Part shown: in pieces, positions 7,795-10,720 of the stretch
Layout of the letters: each line of letters opens with the position of its first letter
How positions within the stretch are numbered: the first letter of the stretch is position 1
Assembly (NCBI GenBank): GCA_913009515.1
Contig: CAJVYO010000031.1
Location: 1 to 10,720 of the forward strand
Reading direction: 5' to 3'
DNA: 10,720 nt
Source of the DNA: an uncultured Methylococcaceae bacterium
Lineage (GTDB): Bacteria > Pseudomonadota > Gammaproteobacteria > Methylococcales > Methylomonadaceae
The notes under the pieces: generated by a model
Databases searched by the model: none
Seen by the model: only the letters and a program-made list of their open reading frames with translations
What the model was told of the DNA's origin: nothing
Made by a program: the position numbers and the translations under genes

Positions 7795-7960
7795 AAAAGG
7801 AAAAAGCCCTAAATGCGTCGATGCTATATCGAGAACAGGTTGGGTGAAACCGGCAACTTCCTCCCAAAAAAGGAGACAGGGCGATTTGGTAAAACTTAAT
7901 GATATAAACAAATAAAGAATTAACGGTTTTATTTATTTTGCCCAAAAAAAGGAGACCCAC
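7775..7960 (-). CDS. yidD: YidD, membrane protein insertion efficiency factor, truncated at its C-terminus
   Basis: The 61-residue frame carries the YidD core: a hydrophobic-amphipathic start (VNSLFVYIIKFYQIALSPFLG) followed by SCRFHPTCSRYSIDAF with its two conserved cysteines, then RAFSFFKAF. The family normally continues to about 70-85 residues through a second Cys-containing segment and an HPGGYDP-type motif. Here the frame ends after FLN, at the join with the ispF side. In the family YidD is a small membrane-associated protein that helps YidC/Sec insertion, usually encoded after rpmH and rnpA. The only in-frame start near rpmH is GTG (7960-7958), which shares one base with the rpmH stop (TAGTG). 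No Shine-Dalgarno site is visible, so coupled translation is likely. TTG six codons in is an alternative. Identity is fairly certain, start uncertain, 3' end missing. Confidence 0.75.
   Translation of the reverse strand: MGLLFLGKINKTVNSLFVYIIKFYQIALSPFLGGSCRFHPTCSRYSIDAFRAFSFFKAFLN
7778..7800. other. Probable join between two genomic backgrounds
   Basis: The homologous part of yidD ends here and the canonical part of ispF ends just before. The stretch is low-complexity A/T with an 8-bp palindrome AAGGCCTT (7786-7793). Arginine codons change across it. In ispD plus ispF, 2 of 19 are AGA/AGG, one of these inside the join, and 11 are CGT. In dnaA, 11 of 22 are AGA/AGG and 2 are CGT. Gene order also changes from ftsB/ispD/ispF to a dnaA/rpmH origin region. 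The exact base cannot be fixed by eye. Confidence 0.6.
7863..7956. repeat. Direct repeat CCC-A(6/7)-GGAGAC, 78 nt apart
   Basis: CCCAAAAAAGGAGAC at 7863-7877 recurs at 7941-7956 with one extra A. On the minus strand one copy lies at the very start of the yidD frame, directly after the rpmH stop. The other encodes the conserved SPFLG of YidD. The copies could be chance, a trace of a small duplication or deletion between rpmH and yidD, or an assembly effect. Confidence 0.5.
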
Positions 7961-8094
7961 TAAGCCGACAGGGACTTTCGGCCCTTTTTACGTCTTCGCG
8001 CCAAAACCTTTCTTCCTCCAACAGAAGACATTCTCGAGCGAAAGCCGTGTTTGTTTTTCATTTTTCTTTTACTAGGCTGATATGTACGCTTCAT
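7960..8094 (-). CDS. rpmH: 50S ribosomal protein L34
   Basis: 44 residues, highly basic, with the complete L34 signature: MKRTYQPSKRKMKNKHGFR at the start, then RMSSVGGRKVLARRRKKGRKSLSA. The length is normal for this smallest large-subunit protein, which lies against 23S rRNA. The ATG at 8094-8092 has GGAGAAAG just upstream on the minus strand, a strong Shine-Dalgarno site, and is preferred over in-frame starts further upstream (up to 8229), whose translation does not look like L34. The gene is divergent from dnaA, as in many bacterial origin regions. Its stop overlaps the yidD start by one base. rnpA, which normally lies between rpmH and yidD, is absent. Confidence 0.95.
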   Translation of the reverse strand: MKRTYQPSKRKMKNKHGFRSRMSSVGGRKVLARRRKKGRKSLSA

Positions 8095-8275
8095 TCTTTC
8101 TCCAAAATTAGGCGGGGAAAGTACCAAAAAATCATAAAAAAGACCAAAGAAAATGGTGAAAAGTTTAAAGTAATAAAATATTTTAAAAAGAAGGAAAAAG
8201 ACAATTGTTGCATGACCGGTAAAGGCCATAAATTGAGTACAACCTAATTGTGGAAAACTTGTGGAAAACCATCAT
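8095..8275. other. rpmH-dnaA divergent spacer, candidate oriC / dnaA control region
   Basis: 181 nt without a gene. It contains a very AT-rich block (8159-8190, nearly all A/T) that could act as an unwinding element, and ends in two tandem DnaA-box-like sites (8248-8269). A poor plus-strand promoter match lies at TTGTTG (8205-8210) with CATAAA (8227-8232). The divergent rpmH/dnaA spacer is a known oriC position in some bacteria. However, two imperfect boxes alone are fewer than most origins carry, so this may only be the autoregulated dnaA promoter. Confidence 0.35.
8248..8269 (+). promoter_or_regulatory. Two tandem DnaA-box-like 11-mers
   Basis: TTGTGGAAAAC occurs twice back to back (8248-8258 and 8259-8269). 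TGTGGAAAA differs by one base from the DnaA box TGTGGATAA (reverse of TTATCCACA). The 11-bp period places both copies on the same helix face, and the second ends 6 nt before the dnaA ATG. This suits DnaA autoregulation or nucleation at the origin. The binding role is inferred. Confidence 0.55.
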
Positions 8276-9625
8276 ATGACGCACACAGATCTTTGGAAAA
8301 AAGTCAAAGAAAACTTAAAGAAAACCCACCCTCAGCACGCATTTTCGACTTGGTTTGAGCCCATTGTTTCTATAGGGCTTAACAATGATGAGCTTATTTT
8401 AGAGGTTCCAAACCAATTTTTCTTCGAATGGATACAGTCTCACTATAAAGAATCAATTTATATGAAGGCCGAAGAGGAATACGGTAAAACAATTCAAATC
8501 AAATACACGGTATCGCCAGAGAGCGGCTCGCCCGACGAACCTCGCGCAACGGAGATAGAACGCAGTTATTTGCCAAAAAACAACCAAAGAAAAAACAACA
8601 TAAACAGACAATATACCTTTGCGTCCTTCATTGAAGGTGCCCACAATCAATTCGCAAAGGCGGCGGCACTAAGCACCGTAGATTCTTTAGGTAAAAAAGC
8701 CTTTAACCCGCTCGTTATTTATGGTGGGGTTGGTATGGGAAAAACGCACTTGCTGCACGCAATCGCTAATAAAATTATTCAAGAAAAAAAGAACAAGACC
8801 CTTGTGTGTGCTTCAAGCGAAAAATTTACAATGGATTTCATCTCATCAATACAAAAGAACAGAACGATTGAGTTTTCAAAATCATATCGAAAAGCAGACG
8901 TTCTTTTGATTGACGATATTCAATTTTTTCAAGGAAAAGAACAAACACAAGAACAGTTTTTCCACACATTTAATGAGTTATTTCACAATGGAAAACAAAT
9001 TGTAATGACAGCTGATCGATATCCAGGAGAAATGATTGGATTGCAGGATAGACTATTATCAAGGTTTAAGTCGGGCCTGTCCGTTGATATTCAGCCGCCG
9101 GATTATGAAACTCGGGTGGCGATCGCAATGGAAAAGGCTGAGCAAAACGGCCTAAAGCTTCCCTATGACATAATAGAGCTTATTGGTACACATATAAAGA
9201 AGAACGTCAGAGACATAGAGGGCACAATTATAAGATTGCTTGCACACTCATCCCTGTCTAACAGGGAAATCGATTATAGCTTAACAAAAAAGGTGATTAA
9301 GGAGCGGCTGGGCAAAAGCTCAATTACCGATTTAACGGTAGAAGACATTGTTCGTCGCGTATCGGAAACAACACACATAAAAGAGAAAGAGATTGTTGGC
9401 GCAAGCCGGAAAATGGAAATTACCGAAGCTAGACAAATTTCAATTTATTTATGCCGTGAAATTTTAGGTACCCCACTTGTAAGCATTGGAATGCATTTTG
9501 GTGGAAGAGACCACTCAACGGTTTTGCACGCATGTCGGGTTATTGGGAATAAAACGACACAAGACCACAGAATTGGTGCGCTTGTTGGTGAGTTAAAAAA
9601 TGAGCTATCGTTTGCTTTAAATTAA
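8276..9625 (+). CDS. dnaA: DnaA, chromosomal replication initiator
   Basis: DnaA binds DnaA boxes, melts the origin and loads the helicase. Starting at the ATG it is 449 residues. Domain I is about 1-75 (DLWKKVKENLKK, AFSTWFEPI), with a short basic/asparagine-rich linker to about 110. The AAA+ domain III follows: Walker A GGVGMGKT (150-157), Walker B VLLIDD (209-214), the DRLLSRFKSGL arginine-finger region and VRDIEG (sensor 2). Domain IV holds the DNA-binding GGRDHSTVLHA (409-419). Sensor 1 reads MTADRYP where TSDRPP is usual, a mild departure. An in-frame GTG at 8261 would add five residues but lies inside the second DnaA-box-like repeat; the ATG gives the usual N-terminus. No strong Shine-Dalgarno site precedes either. 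dnaN does not follow. Arginine codons are rich in AGA, unlike the left half. Confidence 0.96.
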   Translation: MTHTDLWKKVKENLKKTHPQHAFSTWFEPIVSIGLNNDELILEVPNQFFFEWIQSHYKESIYMKAEEEYGKTIQIKYTVSPESGSPDEPRATEIERSYLPKNNQRKNNINRQYTFASFIEGAHNQFAKAAALSTVDSLGKKAFNPLVIYGGVGMGKTHLLHAIANKIIQEKKNKTLVCASSEKFTMDFISSIQKNRTIEFSKSYRKADVLLIDDIQFFQGKEQTQEQFFHTFNELFHNGKQIVMTADRYPGEMIGLQDRLLSRFKSGLSVDIQPPDYETRVAIAMEKAEQNGLKLPYDIIELIGTHIKKNVRDIEGTIIRLLAHSSLSNREIDYSLTKKVIKERLGKSSITDLTVEDIVRRVSETTHIKEKEIVGASRKMEITEARQISIYLCREILGTPLVSIGMHFGGRDHSTVLHACRVIGNKTTQDHRIGALVGELKNELSFALN

Positions 9626-9654
9626 AGTGGCGAATTATTCACCATCGCCATTTT
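9624..9654. terminator. Likely bidirectional terminator between dnaA and the convergent membrane-protein gene
   Basis: TGGCGA (9628-9633) and TCGCCA (9645-9650) pair perfectly around an 11-nt loop. The arms extend through a G-T pair and three A-T pairs to AAA on the left and TTT on the right, giving a 10-pair stem with an A-run before and a T-run after, as expected for termination in both directions. It overlaps the stop codons of both genes, which are only 9 nt apart. Confidence 0.5.
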
Positions 9655-10180
9655 CATTATAATAATCGTAATAATCTGAGTAATAGGCCTCATAGGCTTC
9701 GGAATTATAGCCATCGTATTCTCCTTCTTCGCTTGTTTGATCCTCCTCGACAGTAGAGACTACAGTGCTTTCAGCTGGCGGGGCTTGTGGCTCTGAAGAT
9801 ACGGGTATATTTGGAGAAAGGTGGTGCGACGGGTGACTGTTTCGAAACAATACCCCCAACAGTACAGAGAAAAACAGCAACACGGCCGAAAGCATGGCGC
9901 CCTCGAGATTAAAAACAAAACCACCAAACATATTTTGTTCCCAACCATACTTCAACAGAACAGCAGAAGACAAAAGAAAACCAAAGACAATAATTACATT
10001 ACCCGTGACATCTGGCAATTCAGATTGCATGATCGCTGCGTATAGAAACCAAACCAAAACTCCGGCAATTGCAAAAAAGATCCCGAGTAAGTAGTTTTCT
10101 ACGAGAATTGATGAAAAGAACGCAATGATGGCCACTGCCGGAATAAGAAAACCGACACCAGCCCGAATGTTGTTATTCAT
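9635..10180 (-). CDS. Four-helix membrane protein with acidic, tyrosine-rich C-terminal tail, function unknown
   Basis: I do not recognise the family. From the ATG at 10180 it is 181 residues. Four hydrophobic helices are visible at about 6-25, 29-50, 58-78 and 92-114 (for example FLIPAVAIIAFFSSIL and LLGIFFAIAGVLVWFLYAAIM), without a signal peptide. A Ser/Pro-rich linker (HPSHHLSPNIPVSSEPQAPP) leads to a strongly acidic tail whose last 29 residues (from GEYDGY on) include nine tyrosines and many Asp/Glu. A longer frame reaches an ATG at 10258, but its first 26 residues do not continue the membrane fold and the inner ATG begins a normal helix start (MNNNIRAG), so the shorter form is preferred. 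No Shine-Dalgarno site is seen. It converges on dnaA and is divergent from the oxidoreductase. With four helices it could be a small integral-membrane scaffold, but that is a guess. Confidence 0.65.
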   Translation of the reverse strand: MNNNIRAGVGFLIPAVAIIAFFSSILVENYLLGIFFAIAGVLVWFLYAAIMQSELPDVTGNVIIVFGFLLSSAVLLKYGWEQNMFGGFVFNLEGAMLSAVLLFFSVLLGVLFRNSHPSHHLSPNIPVSSEPQAPPAESTVVSTVEEDQTSEEGEYDGYNSEAYEAYYSDYYDYYNENGDGE

Positions 10181-10313
10181 AATAAAAAATGATGTTAAGT
10201 GTGAAAAGAGCCTCGGATTTATCTTCAGAAAGTTGCCCAATAAAGGACAAAAATGCAAGCATTTATACGTTTAACGATTTATTTAAAATCCGCTGTAATT
10301 TTACGTGTTTAAA

Positions 10314-10720
10314 ATGGCAAAGAAGAATAAAAATATAAATGTTGGGGTCATCGGTGTTGGCCACCTTGGGCGCCATCACACAAAACATTACGCCCAACTA
10401 AAATGCGCCAACCTTATTGGAGTCTATGACACAGATAAAGGGGCGCGGGAAAAAACGGCGCTAAAGTATAATACGAAACCGTTTGATTCAATGGAGGCGT
10501 TGATTAAAGAAGTTGATGCCGTGTCAATTGTAACACCAACGCACCAACATAAAGTGGTGGCTGAATCCTGTATTAAAAGCGGGAAAGATGTTTTTATCGA
10601 AAAGCCAATTACAAAGACATTGAGGGAGGCGAATGCCCTGATTAATCTTGCCGATAAAAATAAAAGATTAATTCAAGTTGGTCACATAGAACGGCTGAAC
10701 CCAGCTTTAGTTCCCCTTTC
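10314..10720 (+). CDS. Gfo/Idh/MocA-family NAD(P)-dependent oxidoreductase (5' part; runs off the window)
   Basis: 135 complete codons are visible. The N-terminal Rossmann fold is clear: INVGVIGVGHLGRHH (GxGxxG), the end of beta-2 in LIGVYDTD with its cofactor-ribose acidic residue, DAVSIVTPTHQHKVVAESCIKSG, and the family's EKP motif (FIEKPITKT), then IQVGHIERLNPAL. The substrate-binding C-terminal domain lies outside. The family oxidises or reduces sugars and sugar nucleotides. The VGHIERLNPA wording resembles GnnA-type UDP-GlcNAc 3-dehydrogenases of lipid A loci, but the substrate cannot be assigned from this part. The ATG at 10314 follows an A/T-rich stretch with no Shine-Dalgarno site. 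The 133-nt spacer before it shows no clear promoter. Confidence 0.85.
   Translation, partial: MAKKNKNINVGVIGVGHLGRHHTKHYAQLKCANLIGVYDTDKGAREKTALKYNTKPFDSMEALIKEVDAVSIVTPTHQHKVVAESCIKSGKDVFIEKPITKTLREANALINLADKNKRLIQVGHIERLNPALVPL

Noticed and set aside
8047..8247. Plus-strand open frame of 66 codons opposite rpmH and across the spacer
   Set aside because: It is antisense to the certain L34 gene and reads through the AT-rich spacer; its Lys-rich product is just translated A-rich DNA.
9760..10094. Several 60-75 codon frames overlapping the minus-strand membrane-protein gene on both strands
   Set aside because: They lie within a coherent hydrophobic four-helix coding frame, give low-complexity products without domain features, and are shadows of that gene.
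10253..10312. 19-codon frame starting with an AGGA-preceded ATG and ending 1 nt before the oxidoreductase start
   Set aside because: The placement would suit a leader peptide, but the length is easily reached by chance, there is no attenuator-like repeat or hairpin, and no residue bias.

Overview
The window reads as two pieces of different origin joined at about 7778-7800. The left piece (1 to about 7790) looks gammaproteobacterial. It holds the end of ftsB, then ispD and ispF, a neighbourhood conserved in that class. It is AT-rich, uses mainly CGT for arginine and has recognisable Shine-Dalgarno sites. The right piece (about 7800-10720) is a chromosome-origin neighbourhood (yidD and rpmH divergent from dnaA) from a different bacterium. 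It uses AGA/AGG heavily for arginine, several of its genes lack a Shine-Dalgarno site, and dnaA is not followed by dnaN. I would guess a Marinimicrobia- or Bacteroidota-like lineage for it, with low confidence. A metagenomic or single-cell assembly chimera is the simplest explanation.

Left piece: between ftsB and ispD sits a cassette of four signalling genes carrying seven receiver domains. A response regulator with a PP2C/SpoIIE phosphatase output (164-1273, minus) is divergent from a tight plus-strand run: a membrane hybrid histidine kinase (TM-TM-PAS-HisKA-HATPase-REC-REC), a single-domain receiver, and a 904-residue hybrid kinase with the unusual order Hpt-REC-REC-PAS-HisKA-HATPase-REC. 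The parts make a complete phosphorelay: two kinases, one histidine phosphotransfer domain, several receivers and a phosphatase output. No DNA-binding output domain is present, so the likely output is dephosphorylation of a partner (for example an anti-sigma-antagonist) encoded elsewhere. The kinase genes overlap each other, and ispD and ispF follow with 1-nt gaps, so these two isoprenoid-precursor genes are probably co-transcribed with the kinases.

Junction: ispF (plus) and yidD (minus) overlap tail to tail by 20 nt, and yidD lacks its conserved C-terminal third. This is what a chimeric or recombination breakpoint would produce.

Right piece: yidD (truncated) and rpmH are minus-strand with a TAGTG stop/start overlap and no rnpA between them. 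A 180-nt AT-rich spacer ends in two tandem DnaA-box-like 11-mers directly before dnaA. dnaA converges, over a likely bidirectional terminator, on an unrecognised four-helix membrane protein with an acidic, tyrosine-rich tail. Divergent from that is the start of a Gfo/Idh/MocA-family oxidoreductase that runs off the window. I saw no tRNA, rRNA, CRISPR, IS element or phage gene.
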